This document shows, piece by piece, positions 1 to 5,547 of a stretch of 12,156 nucleotides of DNA. The stretch lies in NCBI GenBank assembly GCA_041477815.1, contig JBGOUV010000201.1:1-12156 (forward strand), read 5' to 3'. The number at the start of each line of letters is the position of its first letter. Within the stretch, counting starts at the first letter, position 1. The notes beneath the pieces were generated by a model. It had not been told where the DNA came from and searched no databases. It worked only from the letters and a program-made list of their open reading frames with translations. The position numbers and the translations under genes were made by a program. The stretch comes from JBGOUV01 sp041477815 (GTDB lineage: Bacteria > Acidobacteriota > Terriglobia > Bryobacterales > JACQDG01).

Positions 1-712
1 ATTCCTGGTGCGGGTGCTTGCGCCCACCCTGGGGCGGAACGTTGGCAATCGTGCCTTCGAGAATCTTTAGGAGTGCCTGCTGCACGCCTTCCCCGGAAAC
101 GTCACGGGTGATGGAGGGGTTCTCGTCCTTGCGGCCGATCTTGTCGATTTCGTCGATATAAATGATGCCCTGCTGGGCCCGCTGCACGTCGCCGTCGGAG
201 GCCTGGAGGAGCTTGAGGATGATGTTCTCGACATCCTCGCCGACGTAGCCGGCCTCGGTGAGGGTGGTGGCGTCGACGATGGCGAAGGGCACGTCCAGGA
301 TCTTGGCCAGGGTCTGGGCCAGGAGCGTCTTGCCGGTGCCGGTGGGGCCGATGAGGAGGATGTTGCTTTTGGCCAGCTCGACGTCCTGAGTCCCCCGCGG
401 CTGCTTGTTCATGAAGATGCGCTTGTAGTGGTTGTAAACGGCTACGGCCAGTCTCTTCTTGGGGCCTTCCTGGCCAATGACGTACTGGTCGAGCATCTCC
501 TTGATTTCCTGGGGCCGGTGCAGGCGCTGGGTGTTGGCGGGCGCGCGCTCGGCGCGGTCGTCCTCCAGGATGGAATTGCAAACGGCGACGCACTCGTCAC
601 AAATGTAGGCTTTGGGATAGTCGCTGGGCGTCGAAATCAGCTTCCCGACCACCTCTTGGCTCTTGTGACAGAAGGAACAGCGTAAGGTTTCGTCCGTTCC
701 GTTCCTCTTCAC
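1..712 (-). CDS. clpX: ATP-dependent Clp protease ATP-binding subunit ClpX (3' part outside window)
   Basis: ClpX is the AAA+ unfoldase that feeds substrates into the ClpP proteolytic chamber in the cytoplasm. About 237 residues are visible, read on the minus strand. The N-terminal C4 zinc-binding domain has C12, C15, C38 and C41 (RCSFC and ICDEC). Walker A (GPTGTGKT) and Walker B (IIYIDEID) follow, and the reading runs off the window at an ILEGTIANVPPQGGRKHPHQ segment typical of ClpX. I place the start at a GTG at 710-712, because a strong Shine-Dalgarno GGAGGGG ends six bases before it and no in-frame ATG is closer. It lies 81 bp downstream of clpP in the usual tig-clpP-clpX order, with a probable promoter of its own in the gap. 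The identification is secure; the C-terminal half of the AAA+ module cannot be seen. Confidence 0.98.
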   Translation of the reverse strand, partial: MKRNGTDETLRCSFCHKSQEVVGKLISTPSDYPKAYICDECVAVCNSILEDDRAERAPANTQRLHRPQEIKEMLDQYVIGQEGPKKRLAVAVYNHYKRIFMNKQPRGTQDVELAKSNILLIGPTGTGKTLLAQTLAKILDVPFAIVDATTLTEAGYVGEDVENIILKLLQASDGDVQRAQQGIIYIDEIDKIGRKDENPSITRDVSGEGVQQALLKILEGTIANVPPQGGRKHPHQE

Positions 713-754
713 TATGGTCCCCTCCAGCCCTTCCCGCTCCCTGGGGCTAGTTCC

Positions 755-783
755 ATTATCCGTCTATCTCGCGCAATTGGCAA
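755..783 (-). promoter_or_regulatory. Probable internal promoter for clpX
   Basis: On the minus strand a TTGCCA (778-783) and a GATAAT (755-760) are separated by exactly 17 bp, in the short gap between clpP and clpX. The match to sigma-70 consensus is reasonable, and the position would let clpX be transcribed independently of tig-clpP. This is inferred from sequence only. Confidence 0.45.
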
Positions 784-793
784 TAGAGACACT

Positions 794-1396
794 TCAGTGT
801 TGGGCGATGATCTCGTCGACCAGCCCGTATTCTTTGGCCTGTTCCGCACTCAAGATGAAGTCGCGCTCTACGTCTCGTTCGATACGTTCGAGCGGCTGGC
901 CGGTGTGGCTGGCCAGTATTTCGTTCGTAATCTTACGCATACGGAGAATCTCCCGGGCCTGGATGTCGATGTCGGTGGCCTGGCCGGAGAGGCCGCCGAG
1001 CGAGGGCTGGTGGATGAGGACACGCGAATTGGGTAAGGCAAACCGCTTGCCTTTCTTGCCGGCGGCGAGCAGGACGGCGGCCATCGAGGCGGCCTGGCCG
1101 ATGCAGTAGGTCGTGATGTCGGGCCGGATAAATTGCATGGTATCATAAATGGCCATGCCGGCGGTAATGGAGCCCCCGGGGGAGTTGATGTAGAGAGCGA
1201 TGTCCTTCTGGGAATCCTCCGCCTCCAGGTAAAGCAACTGGGCGGTGATGAGGTTGGCCACCATGTCGTCGATGGGGGTGCCCAGGAAGATGATGTTGTC
1301 GCGCAGGAGCCGGGAGTAGATGTCGTAGGCGCGCTCGCCCCGGTTGGTCTGCTCGACCACCATGGGGACCAAGCCGAGCTGAGGATGGGGAATCAT
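794..1396 (-). CDS. clpP: ATP-dependent Clp protease proteolytic subunit ClpP
   Basis: ClpP is the tetradecameric serine protease that degrades proteins delivered by ClpX in the cytoplasm. The 200-residue length is normal. The catalytic triad is intact: Ser104 (GQAAS), His129 (LIHQP) and Asp179 (ERDF). The N-terminal LVPMVVEQTNRGERAYDIYS block, the NSPGG oxyanion strand and the GQATDIDIQAREIL heptamer-contact helix are all canonical. The first residues (MIPHPQLG) form a short propeptide of the kind removed on maturation in other ClpPs. The ATG start lies only 2 bp after the tig stop codon, with a weak purine-rich site (GAAAAGAAT) overlapping the end of tig, so translation is probably coupled to tig in one transcript. 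Identification is secure. Confidence 0.98.
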   Translation of the reverse strand: MIPHPQLGLVPMVVEQTNRGERAYDIYSRLLRDNIIFLGTPIDDMVANLITAQLLYLEAEDSQKDIALYINSPGGSITAGMAIYDTMQFIRPDITTYCIGQAASMAAVLLAAGKKGKRFALPNSRVLIHQPSLGGLSGQATDIDIQAREILRMRKITNEILASHTGQPLERIERDVERDFILSAEQAKEYGLVDEIIAQH

Positions 1397-1398
1397 GG

Positions 1399-2661
1399 CT
1401 ATTCTTTTCGAGACTGCTCAAATAGAAATTGTAGCGTCTTTTCGTGGCGGATTTGAGAGGCGATGCGGTCCAGGGCTCCCTGCTCGCTCAGCTTGGCCCG
1501 AGCGACGGCCACGGGCTCGCTGATCTGGCGGGCATAGATCTGGACCTGGCGGTCCACCTCGTCCTGCGACGCGTGCAGATGCTCGGCGGAGGCGACGCGA
1601 TCCAGGATCAGGGTGGCCTTCACTTCGCGGGCCGCGCGCGGGTGCTCGCGCTCGTGCACCTTTTTCCAGTCGATGCTGAGCTTGGAGGGGTCCACGCCGC
1701 TCTCGGCCAGAGACCGCATGCCGCGCTCCAGGTTGGCCCGTACCTGGCGCTCCGCCAGGACCTCGGGAACCGGGAAATCGTGCGCGTCGATGAGGGTGTC
1801 CACCAGCTTGGCCTTGGCTTCGCGCTGGGCCTGGTCGCGCTTGGCGGCCTGGATTTCGGCGCGGGCGCGGTCGCGCAGCTCCTCCAGGTCGCGGAAGTCG
1901 CCCTCGTCCTTGGCCAGCTCGTCGTTCAACTCCGGCAGCTCCTTGCTGCGCAGGCCCAGCACCTCGATCCGATAAGTGACCTCCTTGCCGGCCAGGCGGC
2001 GCTCGCCGTAGTCGTCCGGATAGGTGACCGAGGCTTCGCGGACGTCGCCGGGGCTGGCGCCGCGGAGGGCCTCCGTGAAGGCGGGAAGAGTATCGGCGCC
2101 GCCCACCTCCACCATGATCTCGTCCTGGTGGATGGGCTCGACCCCGGGCGGCGTGGCGGTAGACTCTAGCTTTACCACCGCGTTATCGCCCTCGGCCAGC
2201 GGCCGGGGATCGAGGTTCGTATAGACGGCGTGACGCTCGCGAACGCGCTCCAGCGCGGCCTCCACTTCTTCGTCGGTCGCTTCGGGCTCCTGGTAGGTGA
2301 CGGGGAGGTTGCGGTACTCCTGCAGCTCGAACTCGGGCAGGACCTCGAAGGCGGCCTTAAAGGTCAGGGCCTCGCCCGGATGGAAGTGGACATCGCTGAT
2401 GTCGGGAGAGCCGACGACCTTCAGTCCATCGGCCTCCGCCCTCTGGTAGAAGAAGCGGGGTACCAGGACCTCGATCACCTCCTGGCGGATTTCTCCGGCG
2501 AAGCGGGTCTTCACCATGGAGACCGGCGCCTTGCCCGGACGAAAGCCCGGGATGCGCGCCCGGTTCTTGATCTTGGTGATGACCTTCTCGGTTTCCTGCT
2601 CTACGGCGTCGGGGGGAACGGTGATTTCCAGCTCGTGTTTACAACCTTCAACCAGCGGCAA
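1399..2661 (-). CDS. tig: Trigger factor, ribosome-associated chaperone and peptidyl-prolyl isomerase
   Basis: Trigger factor binds near the ribosomal exit tunnel and shields nascent chains. The product is 420 residues. The N-terminal ribosome-binding domain carries the GFRPGKAP signature at residues 39-46. An FKBP-like PPIase domain lies at roughly 150-240 (GDNAVVKLES to YRIEVLGLRSKELPELND), and a long charged helical C-terminal domain follows. I use a TTG start (2659-2661): GAGG lies six bases upstream, and the resulting N-terminus (PLVEGCKHELEITVP) fits the family, while no nearby ATG does. It is the first gene of the tig-clpP-clpX cluster and has a recognisable promoter just upstream. Family assignment is secure; the exact start is likely but not proven. 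Confidence 0.96.
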   Translation of the reverse strand: MPLVEGCKHELEITVPPDAVEQETEKVITKIKNRARIPGFRPGKAPVSMVKTRFAGEIRQEVIEVLVPRFFYQRAEADGLKVVGSPDISDVHFHPGEALTFKAAFEVLPEFELQEYRNLPVTYQEPEATDEEVEAALERVRERHAVYTNLDPRPLAEGDNAVVKLESTATPPGVEPIHQDEIMVEVGGADTLPAFTEALRGASPGDVREASVTYPDDYGERRLAGKEVTYRIEVLGLRSKELPELNDELAKDEGDFRDLEELRDRARAEIQAAKRDQAQREAKAKLVDTLIDAHDFPVPEVLAERQVRANLERGMRSLAESGVDPSKLSIDWKKVHEREHPRAAREVKATLILDRVASAEHLHASQDEVDRQVQIYARQISEPVAVARAKLSEQGALDRIASQIRHEKTLQFLFEQSRKE

Positions 2662-2684
2662 TGCTGACCTCGCTCAAACTCTAC

Positions 2685-2713
2685 CGAATACCGCAGTTAC
2701 GGTGCGGTGTCAA
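2685..2713 (-). promoter_or_regulatory. Promoter of the tig-clpP-clpX cluster
   Basis: A perfect -35 box TTGACA (2708-2713 on the minus strand) is followed after exactly 17 bp by TATTCG (2685-2690). Transcription would start about 16 bases before the TTG start of tig. The spacer itself is an inverted repeat (CCGCA, seven bases, TGCGG, 2691-2707) and so could be an operator. No CIRCE element or CtsR-type heptamer repeat is seen here. Confidence 0.6.
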
Positions 2714-2824
2714 TCAGGGCCCAGGATCTTAGCGCAGACTGCAGGCGACAGGTTCGTGCCCGGGGACTCCTGGGTCAATCCAAGCGAGCGCCGTTTCGGG
2801 GCAGTGATGCGCTCGGCCTGCCCG

Positions 2825-2842
2825 GTTTAGCGATCGCTAAAC
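2825..2842. promoter_or_regulatory. Perfect 18-bp palindrome in the tig/toxin intergenic region
   Basis: GTTTAGCGATCGCTAAAC is an uninterrupted 18-bp palindrome centred on GCGATCGC. It sits in the 262-bp gap between the tig start and the toxin stop, about 110 bp upstream of the tig -35 box. It has no following T tract on either strand, so it does not look like a terminator. It may be a binding site for a dimeric regulator, or a hairpin with loop GATC. The rest of the gap (2668-2923), apart from the tig promoter, holds nothing I can recognise. Confidence 0.5.
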
Positions 2843-2923
2843 ACTGGGCGACTCTCGAGGAGGAAAGGGTTGAACTGAGTTCCCGGGACTCGACCAAACG
2901 AACCAGGTGGCGCGCTGGCCGTT

Positions 2924-3367
2924 CTATCCGGCGGTCGCAGAAACAAGCTGGAGCTTGTCGAGGTGTCGAAAGTCCTTGGGATTATTCGTTACCAGCGGTG
3001 CCGACAGAGCGAGTGCGGTGGCCGCGATCCACGCGTCGGCCGAACTCATCTGGTGTCCCTTGCGCCGGCTTTCGTTGCGGACCTCAGCCCAGGTCGAGCA
3101 TAACAGGCTGTCGGAATGGAGCACCAAGAAGTCGTCCAAGTAGGCTTGAAGCTGGTCGCGCTTGCGCTGGCCCCAGTTGGCGTCCAGCGCGCCCTGGCGC
3201 ATCTCCGCGAGCGTCATGAACGACAGAACCAACTCAGAACCGCGGATGATCTCCACGTACTGGGGCGCGAATTTGGCGTGCCACTTGAAAATGTAGCTGG
3301 CTACGTCTGTGTCAATGACCAGTCTTGCCGTTGCGGTCGGAGGAGGCGTCAATGCGGCGCTGCTCAT
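2924..3367 (-). CDS. PIN-domain ribonuclease toxin, VapC/FitB-like
   Basis: PIN toxins are Mg2+-dependent endoribonucleases that cleave tRNA, rRNA or mRNA when released from their antitoxin. With the ATG at 3365-3367 the product is 147 residues, normal for the family. The acidic site is visible: Asp19 (LVIDTDV), Glu55 (TLAEMRQG), Asp111 (MSSADAWIAA) and Asn129/Asp132 (LVTNNPKDF). The frame is open upstream to a TTG at 3382, but the ATG has an AGG seven bases before it and is preferred. The gene overlaps the preceding small antitoxin gene by 56 bases in another frame, so the two are almost certainly co-transcribed. The cellular target cannot be read from the sequence. Confidence 0.88.
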   Translation of the reverse strand: MSSAALTPPPTATARLVIDTDVASYIFKWHAKFAPQYVEIIRGSELVLSFMTLAEMRQGALDANWGQRKRDQLQAYLDDFLVLHSDSLLCSTWAEVRNESRRKGHQMSSADAWIAATALALSAPLVTNNPKDFRHLDKLQLVSATAG

Positions 3368-3503
3368 AGATGGCCTGTACAAAGGCTTCGGATTCCTCCG
3401 GCGGTCCAGGATCGATGTGGTTCAAGAGCCGCTCCAGAGAGAACGAGCCCCTCCGGATTAGGTTGGGCGGATCTTTGACGGGCTGTTGTGGGACACGATC
3501 CAT
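3312..3503 (-). CDS. Probable antitoxin of the PIN toxin
   Basis: This is a 63-residue, proline-rich, acidic/basic protein directly upstream of the PIN toxin and overlapping it. A C-terminal segment, PEESEAFVQAIYEQRRID, looks like the helix by which such antitoxins fill the toxin groove. I see no clear AbrB, RHH or Phd/YefM DNA-binding fold in the N-terminal part (QQPVKDPPNLIRRGSFSLERLL), so it may be a short or atypical antitoxin. The start is an ATG at 3501-3503; a GTG one codon upstream is the alternative. There is no Shine-Dalgarno, and a TACAAT box lies ten bases upstream, so the mRNA may be nearly leaderless. The role is inferred from position and size. Confidence 0.7.
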   Translation of the reverse strand: MDRVPQQPVKDPPNLIRRGSFSLERLLNHIDPGPPEESEAFVQAIYEQRRIDASSDRNGKTGH

Positions 3504-3504
3504 C

Positions 3505-3519
3505 ACAATGAATATTGTA
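3505..3519 (-). promoter_or_regulatory. -10 box and operator-like inverted repeat of the antitoxin-toxin pair
   Basis: On the minus strand TACAAT (3514-3519), a close match to the -10 consensus, lies ten bases before the antitoxin ATG. It overlaps an inverted repeat, ACAAT-GAAT-ATTGT (3505-3518), the usual place for an autoregulating TA complex to bind. No good -35 is seen. A start site about seven bases downstream would leave only three or four untranslated bases. Confidence 0.45.
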
Positions 3520-3808
3520 GCGCCACCGGGGCGGGTCTCGGCTGAGGGTAGTGTGGTCTTAGGTGGGAGATGGGATTTTTAGGTGGGGGGGCTACGCTCT
3601 TGGCTTCGCCCAGAAGTACCCGCCGGCTAGCGCGACCATTGAAAGAACCCAGAACGCCTTGAAGAAACGGCTCTCATCACGCATACCGACAAAAAGAACC
3701 GACCCCCCTTCTGGTACACTTCAACCTGGGCCGACAACGTAGACACCGGAGTGCTTCGACACTCACGTGTCGTTCGGCTACGATTTCCGTAATCGCGCTC
3801 GCCTTATC
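3520..3808. other. Intergenic scar between the TA pair and the transposase remnant
   Basis: This stretch has no convincing gene. It holds two direct copies of TTAGGTGGG (3559-3567 and 3579-3587), 20 bp apart. On the minus strand a possible 30-codon frame runs from 3684 to 3592. A 6-bp hairpin CGACAC-TCAC-GTGTCG lies at 3757-3772. A GGTACACTTCAACC at 3713 could be the surviving left end of the decayed IS whose transposase tail begins at 3809, judging by its distance from that stop codon. Composition is mixed, and the region reads like debris around old insertions. Confidence 0.4.
3592..3684 (-). CDS. Possible 30-residue small membrane protein
   Basis: A short frame encodes MRDESRFFKAFWVLSMVALA followed by GGYFWAKPRA. 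It has a charged start, one hydrophobic segment of about 18 residues (FWVLSMVALAGGYFW) and a positively charged end, the shape of a single-span small membrane protein. There is no well-placed ribosome-binding site (the nearest G-rich run is about 18 bases upstream), and the region is insertion debris. It could equally be the end of a lost gene or chance. Confidence 0.2.
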   Translation of the reverse strand: MRDESRFFKAFWVLSMVALAGGYFWAKPRA

Positions 3809-3884
3809 CTACGCTAGAAGATCCTGTAGGGTCCACACCCGATTGGTGATTCCCGCTTCCATCGCAGGCGTAACCCTGAGGTGG
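3809..3884 (-). pseudogene. 3' remnant of a second IS1-type transposase gene
   Basis: Read on the minus strand, the segment encodes LRVTPAMEAGITNRVWTLQD followed by LLA and a stop at 3809-3811. This matches the C-terminus of the intact transposase in the window (LRMTPAMAAGITNRVWSVRE at residues 289-308) at most positions, with clear divergence. Everything upstream is missing: the homology ends where the stop codon of the metallo-beta-lactamase-fold gene begins (3885-3887). It is therefore the tail of a different, older IS1-type copy that lost its front part, probably by a deletion that fused it to the end of the neighbouring gene. It cannot encode a working transposase. Confidence 0.8.
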
Positions 3885-4336
3885 TCATGCGGACTGCTTG
3901 CCGTTCCCCCTCTCGACTGTGGCGGCCAGTTCCCGAAGCAGGGCGGCGCTGTCACCGCGATAAGCGCTCCCATGTTGACAGGCCAGCATCGACGGATGGA
4001 GACCCGCCAAGCGCTCTAGAGTGGCCGAGGTGCTCGTCGCGTGCGCGTAATAGTCCATCATCCCGCGCATTCCTTCGCTGGCCGTGAGCACCTCCGATTC
4101 GGTCACGGGCGGCATGTTCGCGCCCGGTTGCGTGAACAGATCCCCGCAGAGCAACGTCCTGGTGGACAGATCGAACAGAATGCCGCAATCCCAGCCGTGC
4201 GGAACGTGCGGCGTGTAGAGCCACTGCATCCGGCGGCTGCCGATGGAAAACTCCTCGCCATCCCCGAACCCGCGGGCGGGACGGACGGCAAAGTCATTTA
4301 GGGAGGTCAGTACACCGATTTCGGCGCCAAACGGCG
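3885..4336 (-). pseudogene. C-terminal half of the interrupted ODP-like MBL-fold gene
   Basis: This segment encodes residues 101-247 of the ancestral diiron metallo-beta-lactamase-fold protein. The frame is open from GAEIGVLTSLNDFAV onward, although an internal ATG appears only at 4229. It carries the remaining metal ligands: His141/His144 (TPHVPHGWD), Asp163 (LLCGDLFTQ) and His219 (LACQHGSAYRG). The C-terminus after ALLRELAATVERGNGKQSA has a normal length for the family. The 5' part of the gene lies 1.7 kb away at 6079-6378, on the far side of the inserted element. The stop codon sits directly against a decayed transposase tail. With no promoter or start of its own, this half is probably silent. 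Confidence 0.9.
4329..4336. repeat. Target-site duplication, left copy
   Basis: AAACGGCG immediately flanks the left terminal inverted repeat and is repeated exactly at 6079-6086 beside the right one. An 8-bp duplication is within the range known for IS1- and IS1595-family insertions. Because both copies are identical, the insertion is probably fairly recent. Confidence 0.95.
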
Positions 4337-4360
4337 GGTAGTGCGCTAAACATGCGTTGA
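4337..4360 (+). repeat. Left terminal inverted repeat of the element
   Basis: Starts GGTAGTGCGCTAAA and matches the inverted sequence at 6055-6078 at 22 of 24 positions (CA instead of GG at positions 15-16). The initial GGT is the usual IS1-family end. Confidence 0.95.
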
Positions 4361-4407
4361 TTTCTATGGTGGCGGCCTAGGCCAAATCGGAAAGCAACCG
4401 AACTGGA

Positions 4408-5349
4408 TCACGCCGCCTCCAGCAATTCTCGCACGCTCCACACGCGGTTGGTGATCCCAGCTGCCATGGCGGGCGTCATCCTCAGCGACTTGTGGACGCG
4501 GCAGAAATTGTAGAAGGCGAACCACACAGCCACGGCAGCCCAGTGGTTCGTCCACTTCTTGCTGAAGGCATTCGTAAGGCGGGTGAACCGGCGTACCGCC
4601 ATACGGATGCTGAGATTGGATCGCTCCACAATCGAAGTACAGACTCGCTCGGGGTCAGGGCGGCCCATAACTGGGACTACCTCCACACTGGCGACTTCCG
4701 CAGGACTGTATCGTGCTTCCCCGTCTTGGGATGCGCGGTAGACCTTGATGAGTTGGGCGTAGTCTACGCGATCATCGAGCGTTGTAGAGATAGCAGAGCG
4801 GTACGGGCCGAAGCCGTCTGTCGTGATCTGGAAAGGCGTCGGGGCGGTCGCTTGGCGAAGCCCCTCGATGAAGATATCGGTTGTCGCCTGGTCCCGCTTG
4901 CCCACGGCGATGTTCAGCACCAACTTGCTGTGGCGCTCAATGGCCACGAAGGTATAGCAATCGCCCATGTTCGGATCATCATCCGGGCGGACACGCTTTT
5001 GCTTCTTGCCGATGAACGCCCAAACCTCATCACACTCCACGTCCCGCACTTCGATGTTGCGGACCTTCTCGGCCATGATGCGCTCACACTTCTCGCCAGC
5101 GATAACCAGAAGCTTCAGAATCGTCCCGTGGTGAACATCGGTGATGCGGCTCACGGCAGACACGGAGGCGCCGTCTAGGAGCAGTCGCAAGACCAACTCG
5201 GCTTTCTCCATCGGCAGGTACATGCCGTTCAAATGATCGGCTTGGGGCGCGGTGTAGGTCTTACCGCATAGCTTGCAGCGAAAGCGCTGGAGCTTGTTCC
5301 TATGCCTTCCAAAACGCAGGCACTCGGTCTGGCAATTCTGACATACCAT
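4408..5349 (-). CDS. IS1-family DDE transposase, single-frame type
   Basis: This enzyme cuts and joins the ends of the 4337-6078 element. The 313-residue protein begins with a zinc ribbon (C3, C6, C25, C28) that should bind DNA, followed by a helix-turn-helix-like stretch (about 50-90, DGASVSAVSRITDVHHGTIL). The DDE domain has Asp107 (ECDEVWAF), Asp178 (TTDGFGPY) and Glu242 (IVERSNLSIR), followed by the RRFTRLTNAFSKKWTNH block shared with IS1 InsB. In classical IS1 these parts are split between insA and insB and joined by frameshifting; here they are one continuous frame. All key residues are intact, so the enzyme may be active. A start ATG at 5349 is preceded by an AAAGG held in a hairpin, which probably limits translation. 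Confidence 0.93.
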   Translation of the reverse strand: MVCQNCQTECLRFGRHRNKLQRFRCKLCGKTYTAPQADHLNGMYLPMEKAELVLRLLLDGASVSAVSRITDVHHGTILKLLVIAGEKCERIMAEKVRNIEVRDVECDEVWAFIGKKQKRVRPDDDPNMGDCYTFVAIERHSKLVLNIAVGKRDQATTDIFIEGLRQATAPTPFQITTDGFGPYRSAISTTLDDRVDYAQLIKVYRASQDGEARYSPAEVASVEVVPVMGRPDPERVCTSIVERSNLSIRMAVRRFTRLTNAFSKKWTNHWAAVAVWFAFYNFCRVHKSLRMTPAMAAGITNRVWSVRELLEAA

Positions 5350-5358
5350 TCTGCACTT

Positions 5359-5374
5359 GACCTTTCTTCAGGTC
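5359..5374 (-). promoter_or_regulatory. Hairpin masking the transposase ribosome-binding site
   Basis: Minus-strand GACCT-GAAGAA-AGGTC forms a 5-bp stem whose 3' arm contains the AGG of the only Shine-Dalgarno-like sequence (AAAGG), 11 bases before the transposase ATG. Folding would hide the site. Other insertion sequences (IS10, IS200) use such structures to prevent expression from read-through transcripts. Confidence 0.45.
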
Positions 5375-5428
5375 GAGCGCACAATGAAAGAGGTACCAAC
5401 CCTTTCTCTGGCGCAAGCCTGAGGATGC

Positions 5429-5460
5429 GCCCCGCCAGTAGTTCAAGCTACCGGCGGGGC
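5429..5460. terminator. Strong hairpin between tRNA and transposase
   Basis: GCCCCGCC and GGCGGGGC pair over 8 bp, and after one A-C mismatch GTAG/CTAC adds 4 bp around a six-base loop (TTCAAG). It lies 10 bp beyond the tRNA CCA end, so it could terminate or protect the passenger-tRNA transcript. On the minus strand no U run follows; on the plus strand AAATTGTT follows, so a role stopping transcription from the other side is also possible. Confidence 0.5.
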
Positions 5461-5470
5461 AAATTGTTAG

Positions 5471-5547
5471 TGGCGGCCCCGGAAGGATTCGGACCTTCAT
5501 CGCCCCGCTTAGCAGGCAGGCGCTCTGTCCGGTTGAGCTACGGGGCC
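5471..5547 (-). tRNA. tRNA with anticodon GCU and class I, Arg-like body
   Basis: A full 77-base cloverleaf including encoded CCA can be folded on the minus strand. The acceptor is GGCCCCG/CGGGGCC with G73. Bases U8 and A9 are followed by D stem GCTC/GAGC with loop AACCGGACA. The anticodon stem is CCTGC/GCGGG with loop CTGCTAA (anticodon GCU at 34-36, U33, A37). The variable loop GCGAT has only five bases, and the T stem is GAAGG/CCTTC. GCU reads AGC/AGU serine codons, but bacterial serine tRNAs have a long variable arm, and this one does not. The body (A20, C35, U36, TGCC..CTAAGC loop region) instead resembles tRNA-Arg(UCU) with U34 changed to G. T54-C55 replaces the near-universal T54-T55. 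The gene is cargo of the IS1-family element and overlaps the passenger's stop codon. Confidence 0.9.

Noticed and set aside
1444..2169. Plus-strand 241-codon frame opposite tig.
   Set aside because: Low-complexity Leu/Gly/Ala composition typical of the antisense of a GC-rich gene; tig on the minus strand is unambiguous.
4492..5178. Plus-strand 228-codon frame opposite the transposase.
   Set aside because: Antisense shadow of a transposase with intact zinc and DDE residues.
5471..5547. Reading the tRNA as an ordinary tRNA-Ser or as tRNA-Arg(UCU).
   Set aside because: The variable loop is five bases, unlike serine tRNAs, and the anticodon loop CTGCTAA gives GCU, not UCU, when stems are aligned in the only way that pairs all arms.
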